From: Cytophagales bacterium
Lineage (GTDB): Bacteria; Bacteroidota; Bacteroidia; Cytophagales; Cyclobacteriaceae
DNA: 64,000 nucleotides
Direction: 5' to 3'
Assembly: GCA_033344775.1 (NCBI GenBank)
Contig: JAWPMT010000005.1
Span: 496,001 to 560,000 of the forward strand
Part shown: in pieces, positions 46,476 to 56,360 of the stretch
Numbering within the stretch: position 1 is the first letter of the stretch
Layout of the letters: each line of letters opens with the position of its first letter
Position numbers and translations under genes: made by a program
Notes under the pieces: generated by a model
Seen by the model: only the letters and a program-made list of their open reading frames with translations
Database searches by the model: none
Told to the model about the DNA's origin: nothing

Positions 46476-47414
46476 ATGAATCCCTATTTGAAAACCAGTT
46501 TGAAAGATCGTAAACCCACTTTGCTAGTTCACCAGTCCATCTCCGACTTGTATCAGGCGCTCAACTTGCCTATCGAACAAGAACTGGAATTTACGATTCA
46601 TTTCTTACCGGAGATACATACGCATATCCCATTCCAATCGCCAGTATTCAGGGCCGAGTACTTCTCATTTGTATTCATCAAGTCTGGGAAAGGTCAATAC
46701 ACCATCGATGATCAGCAGTTCAGTTTTGAGGATCGAACGGTCTATTTCACCAATCCTGGCCACATCAAATCATTTGATATTGAAAGGTCCGATGATGCCT
46801 ACATCATCACCCTGACAGAGACGTTTCTTCGGGAAAACGTGAACCCGCAGATCTTCGATGAGTTCCCATTTCTACTCGCGGAGATCGTGCCGCCAATGAT
46901 CCTGGGCGAAAAAGAGTACGATGAATTAGAAAATCTGTATCAACAGATCAATCTTGAATTCCGGAAAGACTCTCCCTACAAAAACAAAATCCTTGGGAAC
47001 CTCTTCGTGGTTTTACTCTTGAAAATAAAAGAACAATTTTGGCATGCTTATGACCCCATTGAAGAGGGTGATAGAATTTCACAGATTGTTAAATCATTCA
47101 AGCAAAAGCTGGAGCAACAATTCAAAGACCAGTTGAGCAATAATTCCCACACCCTATTCCAGGTGCAGAATTATGCGCGGGAGTTGAATTTGCATCCCAA
47201 CTATCTGAGTACAGTCATCAAAAGCAAAACGGGCAAGTCTGTCAACCAATGGATCAACGACAAGCAAGTTTCAACCGCCCGGACCCTGCTAAAAACCACT
47301 TCCCTGACCGTCAAGGAAATCAGTTATCAATTGGGGTTTAGTGAGCCCACACACTTCAATCGTTTCTTCAAAAAACATACGGGAATGACCCCTGGAGATT
47401 TCAAATCCTCCTAA
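46476..47414 (+). CDS. AraC-family transcriptional regulator (cupin type)
   Basis: 312 aa from the ATG at 46476. An in-frame upstream start at 46332 would overlap the SRPBCC gene and is unlikely. Cupin N-terminus (YFSFVFIKSGKGQYTIDDQ). The C-terminal HTH pair is complete (YARELNLHPNYLSTVIKSKTGK, and ISYQLGFSEPTHFNRFFKKHTGMTPGDF). It sits 93 bp before an SDR gene in the same direction, a frequent pairing in which the regulator drives the dehydrogenase. Confidence 0.92.
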   Translation: MNPYLKTSLKDRKPTLLVHQSISDLYQALNLPIEQELEFTIHFLPEIHTHIPFQSPVFRAEYFSFVFIKSGKGQYTIDDQQFSFEDRTVYFTNPGHIKSFDIERSDDAYIITLTETFLRENVNPQIFDEFPFLLAEIVPPMILGEKEYDELENLYQQINLEFRKDSPYKNKILGNLFVVLLLKIKEQFWHAYDPIEEGDRISQIVKSFKQKLEQQFKDQLSNNSHTLFQVQNYARELNLHPNYLSTVIKSKTGKSVNQWINDKQVSTARTLLKTTSLTVKEISYQLGFSEPTHFNRFFKKHTGMTPGDFKSS

Positions 47415-47507
47415 CATCAAGGCTTCTTTAAAATTGGTCATAGTTTGTAGATTTCGGGTCATCCTTACCTTATCCCACTCCCACAATTTTGAACAAAAGT
47501 TAAAATT

Positions 47508-48371
47508 ATGGCGAAGAAAATATTGATCACAGGAGCTGCCGGAGGATTTGGAAAACTGACTGTACAGCAACTATTGAAAGACGGTCATCAGGTAGTTGGC
47601 ACCGTAAGGAATCTTGAAAAAGAAGCCAATAACGACTTGAGGTCTGCTGGTGCTCAGCTCATAAAAATGGACGTCACCAATGATGAACGTGTGATTGAGG
47701 GCGTCAACCAGGCCATCTCTCTACTTGGAGGACTGGATGTGGTCATCAATAATGCCGGTGTTGGCGTAGTAGGCATGCAAGAACATTTCACACCAGAAGA
47801 CCTGATGCAGCTATTTGATGTGAATGTGATCGGTGTACAGCGAGTGAACCGGGCCGCATTGCCTTATTTAAGAAAACAGGGTTCGGGAATACTGGTTCAT
47901 ATCTCAAGTTTATTGGGTCGCATGACTTTACCCTTTTATGGTCCCTACAATGCTTCGAAATGGGCGCTGGAAGCTTTGGCAGAAAACTATCGGTCAGAAC
48001 TTTCTGTTTTTGGAATTGCCTCATGCATCGTGGAGCCTGGTGGCTATCCTACCACCTTTATGACCAATCTGATGCAGCCCAGTGATACAACCCGCAATGA
48101 AAGCTACGGTGACTTTTTTCATGCACCCAAGGCAATGTTCGACGGGTTTGAGCAGGCACTAGCCAACAACCCGGAGCAAAACCCTCAAAAAGTAGCGGAT
48201 GCCATTGCCCAGGTCGTTGGCCAAACTGATAGTGATCGTCCATTCAGAACTGTGGTAGACAGCATGGGCATGGGAGATCACATCAAAGGATACAATGATC
48301 AGCTGGACCAGATCACAAATGGCATCTACAGTGTGTTTGGTATGGAGGGAATGCTCGAAGTAAAAGCTTGA
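47508..48371 (+). CDS. short-chain dehydrogenase/reductase
   Basis: 287 aa. Rossmann loop TGAAGGFG (residues ~8-15), NNAGVGVVG, and the catalytic Ser with Y-x3-K (SSLLGR, then YNASKWALE). Classical SDR, cytosolic, NAD(P)H-dependent. The Ala in TGAAGG and the Asn-Asn-Ala-Gly motif are standard. It is immediately followed by a second SDR (stop TGA directly before ATG), so they are co-translated. Confidence 0.93.
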   Translation: MAKKILITGAAGGFGKLTVQQLLKDGHQVVGTVRNLEKEANNDLRSAGAQLIKMDVTNDERVIEGVNQAISLLGGLDVVINNAGVGVVGMQEHFTPEDLMQLFDVNVIGVQRVNRAALPYLRKQGSGILVHISSLLGRMTLPFYGPYNASKWALEALAENYRSELSVFGIASCIVEPGGYPTTFMTNLMQPSDTTRNESYGDFFHAPKAMFDGFEQALANNPEQNPQKVADAIAQVVGQTDSDRPFRTVVDSMGMGDHIKGYNDQLDQITNGIYSVFGMEGMLEVKA

Positions 48372-49229
48372 ATGGTTATGAATTTACGAAGAGCAGCATT
48401 GAAGCAAATCGGACTGGGTACCGGAATGGGCATCGTAGCTCCTGGAGCCACCTTTGCACTATCAGAGGATACGTCTGACCAAGAACTGAAAGGTAAGACT
48501 GCCATTGTAACCGGAGCAAGGAATAATCTGGGTCGGGGGTTTGCAATAGCCCTGGCCCGGATGGGTGCCAACGTGGTGGTCCATCATCACACCGCGGATA
48601 CCCGCGACCAGGCGGAAGAAACGGCCCGATTGGTGGAAGCTCAAGGGGCCAAAGCCACCATCGTTTTAGGAGATCTGGGTAAACTTGAGAACATCGAGAA
48701 AATGTTCGATGCTGCGGAAAGCACATTCGGATCAGCGGATATTCTGGTAAATAATGCCGGACAGATTGTAAAAAAGCCACTAGCAGAAGTAACTGAAGAG
48801 GAATACGACCGACTGGCCAACATCAATTCGAAGGGTACTTTTTTCTGCATGAGAGAAGCTTCAAGGCGCCTCAAAGATCATGGTCGGGTAATCAATATTG
48901 GGACTTCTTTATTCACATCAATCACTCCCAATTACGCAGTTTATGCAGGAACCAAGGCCGGCATGGAAGAATATACCCGGGCGTTGACCAAAGAAATTGG
49001 CTCACGTGGGATCACCGTAAATGTGGTCTGCCCCGGCCCGGTGGACACACCCTTTTTTCACGAGCAGGAAACACCGCAATCATTGGCCTACGTTTCCAGG
49101 TTTTCGATAGCTGGAAGACTAGGTGAAGTGAATGACATTGTACCGATGGTTACCTTTCTGGCCTCTCCCAGTTCACAATGGATTACGGGCCAGACTTTCT
49201 GGGTGAATGGTGGTTATGCGACAAGGTGA
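48372..49229 (+). CDS. SDR oxidoreductase with Tat-like N-terminus
   Basis: 285 aa, or 283 from the ATG at 48378. The N-terminus NLRRAALKQIGLGTGMGIVAPGA resembles a twin-arginine signal, unusual for an SDR. Then VTGARNNLGRG (cofactor), NNAGQIV, TSLFTS and YAGTKAGMEEY (Tyr, Lys), NVVCPGPVDTPFF and a GQTFWVNGG end. If exported by Tat it would be a periplasmic NAD(P)-type enzyme, which is rare. The leader may also be vestigial. Adjacent to the preceding SDR. Confidence 0.88.
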   Translation: MVMNLRRAALKQIGLGTGMGIVAPGATFALSEDTSDQELKGKTAIVTGARNNLGRGFAIALARMGANVVVHHHTADTRDQAEETARLVEAQGAKATIVLGDLGKLENIEKMFDAAESTFGSADILVNNAGQIVKKPLAEVTEEEYDRLANINSKGTFFCMREASRRLKDHGRVINIGTSLFTSITPNYAVYAGTKAGMEEYTRALTKEIGSRGITVNVVCPGPVDTPFFHEQETPQSLAYVSRFSIAGRLGEVNDIVPMVTFLASPSSQWITGQTFWVNGGYATR

Positions 49230-49240
49230 AAGTCTAGCTA

Positions 49241-49289
49241 AAAGCGCGGTTAGAGCTACCCTAGCCGGGCACGCAGCATGACGCGCTTT
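49241..49289. terminator. bidirectional hairpin between convergent genes
   Basis: AAAGCGCG (49241-49248) pairs with CGCGCTTT (49282-49289). The loop holds a smaller hairpin (GGTTAG with CTAGCC). Short T-runs flank both sides, serving the SDR pair and the BNR protein. Confidence 0.55.
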
Positions 49290-49302
49290 CATTAAATTTT
49301 TA

Positions 49303-52300
49303 TCAATTATTCAGCTCCTCCTTCTTCTCCTTTTGTAGTGGCGGTAGCTCCTTGCTTTTGAACAACTCGTTGAATGACTCCACATCACCATCCATGATCT
49401 GCTGATAAAGGGCTTTATGAGATTGCCACTGTTCATCAAGGTCATTGAATCGGGTTTTGTAGCCTTCGGGAATGCTAGGCTCATAGGTGTCCAGGTTATT
49501 GCGGATCAGGAAGAATTCTGAGTTCATGCCTGATGGCCAATTGAGTGCATCCTGAAACCCTTTTTGACGAAGTTCGATGACTTTTGATCGCCACTCTTCG
49601 ATCTTCTCGGACAGGTTCTCCCCAGCTTCCTTCAAGTCGTCCATGCCCTGCAAATCTTCCAATTGCTCAGAAATGGACTCTAAGCGTTCACTCATGTCCA
49701 TGGAGTTGTTGATCCTATCATGGATCTCATTGATCCTGCCTTCAATTTCTGACATCAATTGTTGCTGACTCTTCCATTGTGCTGTGGTGATATCCAATTC
49801 CGGCGGATTTAATATCGTGATGGAAACCTCTGAAGTTTCGTCGCCATAGGTGAGCTTGGCACTATATTCTCCGGGTGCTACGCGATGACCTCTGTAATCT
49901 GCACCAAAGATGAAAGCATCCGGCACTTTAGTCAAACCATTGGTTCGAAAATCCCATGTGAACCGATTTTGTCCCATTTTCATGGGCAGTTTTGCGGTAT
50001 TTGGTAGGGGCACATTGCCTCGTCCACCCGCCATTACCACAGGGATCTCTTCTTTTGTTCCTTCTATTTTTCGGACCGCTTCTCCATCCGCATCGAAGAT
50101 TTCCAAAGTCAATGTTCGATCATCAATCTCCGGGAGATAATAATCTAGCGTGACTCCTTCCGCCGGATTCTTTCCGTAAGCATATTCTGTTACAAGGTAG
50201 AATGGCGCATTGCCAAACAGGCGATAGTGGGTCTTAGGTTCGAATAGTCTGGAAGTTCCAGCGAATTCTCCTTTCGACTGTTGTAAGGCGGAAATATCAT
50301 CTAAGATCCAGAACCCTCTTCCAGCCGTAGAAATGGCAATGTCATTGTCACGAATGGTCATATCCGTGATCGGAACAGCTGGTAGGTTTTGTTGGAAAAG
50401 GTGAAAATTCTGGCCGCCATTCAAGGAAATGTAAAAGCCTCTTTCTGCACCCGCATACAACAGCCCCGGGACTTTGGGATCTTCCCGAATCACCTTGAAA
50501 AAATCATCTGCTCGGATCTCGTCACCAATTTTGGTCCAGGTCGTGCCGAAATCCGTGGACTTGTAACTGTAATTCTTATAGTCATTGAATTTGTAGCGCG
50601 TGGAAGCAAAATAGACGGTCCCTGGATCATGCGGCGATACTTCAATCGCGTGGATCATGGTCTCTGGAAGTCCGGCAGGAGTGACATCATTCCAGGTCTT
50701 TCCACCATCTTTGGTCAATTGGATCATGCCACCATCAGTACCCGTGTAGATCACCCCTTTGTCATGCGGAGATTCTGCGATGTAGTAAATGGTATTATAG
50801 TTTTCACCACCGGCTCCTTCATTGGTGAAAGGACCTCCGCCCTGTCCTTGTTTGTCTTGATCATTTTTGGTCAGGTCTCCACTGATCACTTCCCATTTCA
50901 AACCACCATTGGTTGTCCTGAACAGCACATTCCCACCATAATACATGGTCTTCACATCATGTGGCGAATTGATCAACGGGGCATTCCAGTTGAACCGGTA
51001 TTTCATGTCTTTCGCTTCATACCCTAAAGTGGTTTCCGGATAGGGCATGATGTCCTTGGCTTCTTTCGTGACCACATCCAATAAGCTGATCCGGCCATTG
51101 AAGCACCCTCCGTAAAGTATTCTCGGGTTTTCGAGGTTATCAAAGGTCACCATTGCGCTTTCGCATCCAGGGCCATTGTACCAGTCAGTGCTCAAGATTC
51201 CGTAGTTTTTACTTCTGGAAGGCATGGCCACTGACAGGTTATCTTGCTGACCACTGTACACCCAAAATGGAACACGCTTGTCTGCCGTGATGCGATAAAA
51301 TTGCGCGGTAGGTTGATTATTCAAAGTAGACCATGTCCTTCCTGCGGAATAACTAATAGTCGCACCCCCATCTTCCGCCATGGCGAAGTTGCTGCTGTTG
51401 GAAGGGTTGATCCAAAAGTCATGACAATCGCCGTGGACCACCCGCATGCTTTCAAAGGTCTTGCCCCCGTCAATGGATTTCATCAGAGGAGCATTCAGTG
51501 CATACACCACGTTTTCATTATTCGGATCAGCGAATACCTCCATGTAATACCAGGAACGCGCCGTAATGATCTGATTGTTGGACATCAATTGCCAGGTCAT
51601 TCCACCATCATCGGATCGATACATCCCAGATTCAGACTTTTCTGCTTCTACCAATGCAAATACTCGGCTCGGATTGGCACGTGAGACGGAGAGACCAATT
51701 TTCCCCATCATTTCCGGTAAGCCCTTCACAATCTTTGTCCAGGTTTCTCCCCCATCTGTAGACTTGTATACCCCAGAACCGGGACCACCACTTTCTACCT
51801 TCCACGGATATCGTCGGTGTTGCCAGGTAGCTGCGTACATCACGCGTGGATTGGTCATGTCCATTTGCAGGCTGGAAATTCCGGTATTCTCATCGATGTA
51901 TAGGGTCTTTTTCCAGGTCTGGCCTCCATCAGTTGATTTATATACCCCACGATCTGAGGAAGGCCCATGAACCGCTCCTTGCGCTCCGACATAAAGCGTA
52001 TTGAAGTCAGTAGGATGAATGATCACATCTGAAATGTGGCGGGTTTTCTCCAGGCCTATCTTAGACCAGGTTTTACCGGCATCCAATGACTTGTAAACGC
52101 CATCACCATAGGAAGTCATGACGCCTCTTACAGCGTGTTCGCCAGACCCCACGACCACTACATTGGGGTCTGATTCGCTTACCGCAATATCTCCAATGGA
52201 ACCTACGGTAAACTGGCCGTCTGACAGGTTTTCCCAATTTGCGCCACCATCAAACGTTTTCCAAACACCTCCACCGGTATATCCTGCATAATAGATCTCA

Positions 52301-52497
52301 TCACTCCCGATCACTCCTGCAATGGCATTGGCCCGGCCTCCACGATAAGGCCCGATATTTCGCCATTGTAAGCCGTGGAATTGTTCGGCCTGGAAGTTTG
52401 GTGCAGAAGGAGTTGCAGACTTTCGCTTTCTGCGTTGTGCATCGGCATCAAAACAGAAAAAGGAAAGAATCATTAGTAGCAGGAGTGATCTTCTCAT
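49303..52497 (-). CDS. secreted BNR/VPS10-like propeller protein
   Basis: 1064 aa with a signal peptide (MRRSLLLLMILSFFCFDADAQ). From about residue 30 to 730 come many BNR or sortilin-like blades with repeated GVYKSTDGGxTW motifs, probably forming two large propellers. A beta-sandwich region (about 760-900) and a C-terminal helical part rich in Glu, Ser and Asn (about 920-1060) follow. Related proteins are annotated as glycosyl-hydrolase-like or VPS10-type, but no catalytic residues can be assigned. Outer membrane or secreted; function unknown. Confidence 0.85.
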   Translation of the reverse strand: MRRSLLLLMILSFFCFDADAQRRKRKSATPSAPNFQAEQFHGLQWRNIGPYRGGRANAIAGVIGSDEIYYAGYTGGGVWKTFDGGANWENLSDGQFTVGSIGDIAVSESDPNVVVVGSGEHAVRGVMTSYGDGVYKSLDAGKTWSKIGLEKTRHISDVIIHPTDFNTLYVGAQGAVHGPSSDRGVYKSTDGGQTWKKTLYIDENTGISSLQMDMTNPRVMYAATWQHRRYPWKVESGGPGSGVYKSTDGGETWTKIVKGLPEMMGKIGLSVSRANPSRVFALVEAEKSESGMYRSDDGGMTWQLMSNNQIITARSWYYMEVFADPNNENVVYALNAPLMKSIDGGKTFESMRVVHGDCHDFWINPSNSSNFAMAEDGGATISYSAGRTWSTLNNQPTAQFYRITADKRVPFWVYSGQQDNLSVAMPSRSKNYGILSTDWYNGPGCESAMVTFDNLENPRILYGGCFNGRISLLDVVTKEAKDIMPYPETTLGYEAKDMKYRFNWNAPLINSPHDVKTMYYGGNVLFRTTNGGLKWEVISGDLTKNDQDKQGQGGGPFTNEGAGGENYNTIYYIAESPHDKGVIYTGTDGGMIQLTKDGGKTWNDVTPAGLPETMIHAIEVSPHDPGTVYFASTRYKFNDYKNYSYKSTDFGTTWTKIGDEIRADDFFKVIREDPKVPGLLYAGAERGFYISLNGGQNFHLFQQNLPAVPITDMTIRDNDIAISTAGRGFWILDDISALQQSKGEFAGTSRLFEPKTHYRLFGNAPFYLVTEYAYGKNPAEGVTLDYYLPEIDDRTLTLEIFDADGEAVRKIEGTKEEIPVVMAGGRGNVPLPNTAKLPMKMGQNRFTWDFRTNGLTKVPDAFIFGADYRGHRVAPGEYSAKLTYGDETSEVSITILNPPELDITTAQWKSQQQLMSEIEGRINEIHDRINNSMDMSERLESISEQLEDLQGMDDLKEAGENLSEKIEEWRSKVIELRQKGFQDALNWPSGMNSEFFLIRNNLDTYEPSIPEGYKTRFNDLDEQWQSHKALYQQIMDGDVESFNELFKSKELPPLQKEKKEELNN

Positions 52498-52687
52498 GGG
52501 TTTAGGTTTTCAGGAACCTTAGTTACTGAAAATCGCCATGAAATACAACTACTTATATTCCTAAGGATAATGAAGTTCTCCATGCAACTTTATAAAGCGA
52601 TTATAAAACAAAAGGTTATCAATATATCTAAAGCTATCTTATTACAAATTGCACCCTCTTACCTTTTCTAAAAAACAGAATAGAGCA

Positions 52688-53302
52688 ATGAATGATGAAA
52701 TCAAATATGAAAGTAAGTTTTCAGTTTTGACGTTAGCGATTACATCTCTAGGAATGCTATTTTTTGCAATAACAGGATCAACATTGTTAAGAACTCTTCT
52801 TTTAACAAGAGAAATTTCTTTTCTGCTTTTGCTTCCGATCTGCTTAATAAGTCTAGGCGTTTTATCCGGATACTTATTACTCAATTTGAAAAAGGTGGTC
52901 ATTACCAAGGAACATCTGATCCTCGAATACCTATTTATTAATAAGACGATTGAGATAAAATGGGAGGCAATACATTATGCACGGAGAAAGCATGCAATTA
53001 TGAATATTAATGTCGAAAGTGGAGATTCCATTAAAGGAAGTGCCATAAAGGTTTTTAGTAAAGCCGGCAATTACAATATTTCATCATTTACATACGTCAA
53101 TTTTAGTACGATTTTGAATCAATTTGAATCAAGAATTGACCCAAAGATTAGAAGACAGTTGAGAAAAGAATTTAAGGAACAGTTGAACCTATTTAAGGAT
53201 AGTGAAGAGCGCTATAAAACAATAAGATATAAGTACGTTATACCAATCTGTCTTATAATACTAATTCTCATCTGGATTTGGAAAAACCTTCAGAATATCT
53301 AA
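52688..53302 (+). CDS. small membrane protein with PH-like region
   Basis: 204 aa from the ATG at 52688 (the earlier in-frame start adds a short unlikely stretch). Two membrane segments (about 18-63), a soluble beta-rich middle (VVITKEHLILEYLFINKTIEIKWEAI) resembling bacterial PH domains and a C-terminal membrane helix. Not recognised further. AT-richer than its neighbours, which could mean recent acquisition. Confidence 0.7.
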   Translation: MNDEIKYESKFSVLTLAITSLGMLFFAITGSTLLRTLLLTREISFLLLLPICLISLGVLSGYLLLNLKKVVITKEHLILEYLFINKTIEIKWEAIHYARRKHAIMNINVESGDSIKGSAIKVFSKAGNYNISSFTYVNFSTILNQFESRIDPKIRRQLRKEFKEQLNLFKDSEERYKTIRYKYVIPICLIILILIWIWKNLQNI

Positions 53303-53373
53303 ATGGTTTTTGTTTTGCTGTTTAACTGCAGTCAAATACAGCTTATTTAGGCATCCAAAAAATTTATCAATGC

Positions 53374-53904
53374 CTACCCCGCCTTCTCATATGCCTCCTT
53401 CAGCCAACCGATCAGTTCCTCGTCCACCTGATCCACTGATTCCAAACGAACGCGGTGCGTACACATGGCGCCAAATGGTCCCGAACCTTCTAATCGATCG
53501 CCAACCGGCACATCTTTCAACTTCAGCCCCAGGTCGATTCGGGTTTTAGTGGCAGGCTTGATCAAAGCAAATTGCTTCTTTCGGATCATGCTCACACTGT
53601 CCTTTTTAGGTGTTTTTGTGATGTCCTCACCAAACTTACTGATTTCAGTAACTAGCTGTTCATAGATCGGCTTTAGAACTTCTTTTCCCTTATACTGATT
53701 GGTCAGCAGATCCCCATCATCATGAGAACCCGCATCCGCTTTTCGTGCTTTCAAAGCGACGAAATTGGCAAAGCCATGGGTGAAACCGTGTTCCTTTTTC
53801 AGGAAGTCCATGATCGCCTTGTGTTTATCAAGACCTGATTGTTCGACTATCTTGATCCAGTCCTCCAGTGATTTACCAGTTTTTTCTAAAAGTCCTTTTT
53901 CCAT
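53374..53904 (-). CDS. DUF4287/DUF5655-type protein
   Basis: 176 aa. The N-terminal ~50 residues (TGKSLEDWIKIVEQSGLDKHKAIMDFLKKEHGFTHGFANFV) match DUF4287, and the rest (YEQLVTEISKFGEDITKTPKKDSVSMIRKKQFALIKPATKTRIDLGLKL) DUF5655. Cytosolic. No known function. A fusion of this type is common in soil and marine bacteria. Confidence 0.85.
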   Translation of the reverse strand: MEKGLLEKTGKSLEDWIKIVEQSGLDKHKAIMDFLKKEHGFTHGFANFVALKARKADAGSHDDGDLLTNQYKGKEVLKPIYEQLVTEISKFGEDITKTPKKDSVSMIRKKQFALIKPATKTRIDLGLKLKDVPVGDRLEGSGPFGAMCTHRVRLESVDQVDEELIGWLKEAYEKAG

Positions 53905-53954
53905 AAAAATTTATTGTCTTCGATGATCATATGTTTCCATTACTTTATTCCACG

Positions 53955-54365
53955 TCACCAGGCCCCTAAAATCACCCCCATAAACGTGAGGGAAATGACG
54001 CAATAGCCTCCATTGATGAGGAACGCTTTCAGCGATCTCATTTCAAAAAGGTACAATATCCCTAAAAAGGTAGCCACCCATCCTATTCCTGCCAACAAAC
54101 CCGCCATCATCCCAAACATTAGGTCGGCTTCGGCCCCAATGAACATTTCGAGTATCAGTGCCGCAAAAAAAGCCAGCAACAAGGATAGTCCAAAAGTTCG
54201 GGGAACGCTGCGTTGTTTCAGGTCTTCTTCGGTATAATCAAACTCTCGCATCCATGCTTGCCCAAATATGGGTCCATACCAGATACCGCCAACTAAAAAA
54301 GTAGAGATGGCTGCCACTAAGACGGCCCACCAATTGATGTTTGCAAATGCTGTTGCTAAGTCCAT
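53955..54365 (-). CDS. DUF1761-family membrane protein
   Basis: 136 aa, four membrane segments. NWWAVLVAAISTFLVGGIWYGPIFGQAWM is the characteristic opening of DUF1761. Function unknown. It is probably co-transcribed with the DUF4287 gene 50 bp downstream. Confidence 0.88.
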   Translation of the reverse strand: MDLATAFANINWWAVLVAAISTFLVGGIWYGPIFGQAWMREFDYTEEDLKQRSVPRTFGLSLLLAFFAALILEMFIGAEADLMFGMMAGLLAGIGWVATFLGILYLFEMRSLKAFLINGGYCVISLTFMGVILGAW

Positions 54366-54420
54366 AAAAAATGTTTTTTGGCAACATTACAGCGGTCGAT
54401 TTAGGGATGATAGTAAAAAA

Positions 54421-54654
54421 TTAACCTGCTTGGAAATAAGCGCATCCTGAGAATGAAATTAATTCAAGGTTCGTCACTGCGAAGAATTGAATCGGACCGT
54501 CGAGCGGCAGTCCATTCCGGATTTCTACTTCAAAAGGATGTTTGAGATTGCCGCTTCGGTCCAATCGCACGCCTGCAATGACAATACACTTTCTTAACTT
54601 AATAGCATTCAAAACCCTTAGGGAATCCTTGAAAATTGGAACGATGATCATCAT
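54421..54654 (-). CDS. possible small protein, unrecognised
   Basis: 77 codons between DUF1761 and the AraC gene, in the same direction. Codon use is like that of the neighbours, but there is no recognised domain or signal. It may be real or a relic. The gap 54366-54701 otherwise holds nothing. Confidence 0.3.
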   Translation of the reverse strand: MMIIVPIFKDSLRVLNAIKLRKCIVIAGVRLDRSGNLKHPFEVEIRNGLPLDGPIQFFAVTNLELISFSGCAYFQAG

Positions 54655-54701
54655 TTGAGCAAAGATCCCTATCGGAGTGACCTTAATTTCAAAGCAATCT
54701 G

Positions 54702-55532
54702 TTAGCTCTCTCGATCCAACGGAAAAAAGTTATCCGGATGATCTTTATTCAACTCTTGAATGATGAACTCCTGTGGGTTGAAACCAGAGAAGTGCCTGAA
54801 TTCTTTGATAAAGTAAGACTGATCCGTAAACCCACATTCATAAGCAATCTGCGCCCAGGCAATCTTCTCCTTTTGCTGCATCCTTTTCAGGATTTCATTG
54901 AATCGCATGGTTCGGTGTGCATATTTTGGAGTGATTCCCACGTACTTCTTGAACTGATCAATCAGGTGCTTCTGTGAATGCGGATAATTCGTCACTGCCT
55001 GCCCATTCAATGTAGGCTGTGCCTGTAGATCATGATGATAACTGACCAATTCTTCCGGGGGAACGCGATTAGGATCGAATCGGGCATCCAACCACTTTTC
55101 GGCTTCCTGAAATTTATCCTGAGAACTCTCTGCCTGATGAAGGGCCTCTCGCAATGCGATCAATTCATTTCCAAAAAGCGCTTCCGTATGTACCACCTGG
55201 TCATTCAACTGCTCGATAGGGAAATGAAAAAACGGATAAGCTCCGTAAGGTTTGAACTGGATCACAAACATCTCCGACTGCTCATGAGCCGAAATAGAAA
55301 TGTAATTGCGATGCACCCCGGAGATCCAAACTTTATGGTAGGTATTGTTTGGCTTCAGCGTATCATTATCGAACGTATTTCTTTCATACCCATCCAATTC
55401 AAACAGGATGAACAAATGTCCCGTGGGAACCACTCGCTCGATGGAGTGATCAGGCACAAAGTCTTTGAAATGAAAAATGGATTCGATGTAGGGACTATAA
55501 GGTTTATCTAGTGAATGGGGTACAAAAATCAT
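54702..55532 (-). CDS. AraC-family regulator
   Basis: 276 aa. The N-terminal ~110 residues (SPYIESIFHFKDFVPDHSIERVVPTGHLFILFELDG) match the DUF6597-type sensing domain seen in some Bacteroidetes AraC proteins. C-terminal HTH pair (IAYECGFTDQSYFIKEFRHFSGFNPQEF). Start at the ATG at 55532. No obvious adjacent target. Confidence 0.88.
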   Translation of the reverse strand: MIFVPHSLDKPYSPYIESIFHFKDFVPDHSIERVVPTGHLFILFELDGYERNTFDNDTLKPNNTYHKVWISGVHRNYISISAHEQSEMFVIQFKPYGAYPFFHFPIEQLNDQVVHTEALFGNELIALREALHQAESSQDKFQEAEKWLDARFDPNRVPPEELVSYHHDLQAQPTLNGQAVTNYPHSQKHLIDQFKKYVGITPKYAHRTMRFNEILKRMQQKEKIAWAQIAYECGFTDQSYFIKEFRHFSGFNPQEFIIQELNKDHPDNFFPLDRES

Positions 55533-55752
55533 ATGTCAGAATTGCCACGCGTTTCAAAGCTAAATCTAGTTGATCTTTCATTTTTCCAATTGAAAATTTA
55601 TGTCCAGGAAATTGATGTAAAAAAGAGAGTCTAAAAGATTTATCCTATTTTCATCTGTTCTTTAAGAGTGACAACATTTGATCGAAATGGAATTTAAAAC
55701 AACAACTTTTAGGAGAGCCTAAGAACAATCCAGCTCAAATGACGGTACGATT

Positions 55753-56208
55753 ATGTTTTTAGTAGCTTTAATCTTTTTCTTGATCTCCTACATTCTCCAC
55801 GACTATGGATTTAATGATGGACTTGTGTTTGTCCTATGTGTGTTTGGGATGATACTTTCGTACGCTTCAAGGTTTTATAATACCGGAAAGAAAAGTATTA
55901 CCGATGGGTATCTGGATAAAACACTCCTTATAACACCCAATTCTATTGAAATCGATGGAAAGACTTTCAACATCTCGGATATCGACAAACTTCAGTTTGA
56001 GCTTCAGGAATACGATAATCAAACTGATTACGGTTCCCGCATGAAGAGTGATGGAAATTCCAATCGCATCATCATTTCTACTAACAATCGGAAGTACGGT
56101 GAATACTTTAGGGTGGGAACCCGGTCACACATGGCTGAGCTTCATCGAGTCATCGCGGCTATTCGTGAGTCTGGAACTCAAGTTGAAGTAACCGATAAAT
56201 ACGCGTAA
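55753..56208 (+). CDS. small membrane protein, unknown
   Basis: 151 aa. Two hydrophobic helices (about 2-12 and 20-38) and a soluble C-terminal domain of beta strands (LLITPNSIEIDGKTFNISDIDKLQFEL). Not recognised. Located between divergent regulators; 55533-55752 is noncoding. Confidence 0.65.
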   Translation: MFLVALIFFLISYILHDYGFNDGLVFVLCVFGMILSYASRFYNTGKKSITDGYLDKTLLITPNSIEIDGKTFNISDIDKLQFELQEYDNQTDYGSRMKSDGNSNRIIISTNNRKYGEYFRVGTRSHMAELHRVIAAIRESGTQVEVTDKYA

Positions 56209-56360
56209 TCAAGTTCTTTGTGATAAGATCCATTCCATGCAAAATAGGCCCTCATTTGCTTTAATCAAGGAATGGCGGGTAAATGACGGGGATAAAACTA
56301 CCTTTGTTTTCGCTGCGAATTCCGAGAGGTCGTACAATTGTTCCAAAATCAAATCGTGAT

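Noticed and set aside
50389-51027. Long plus-strand open frame opposite the BNR protein gene
   Set aside because: Lies wholly antisense to a well-supported coding sequence and has no recognisable motif.
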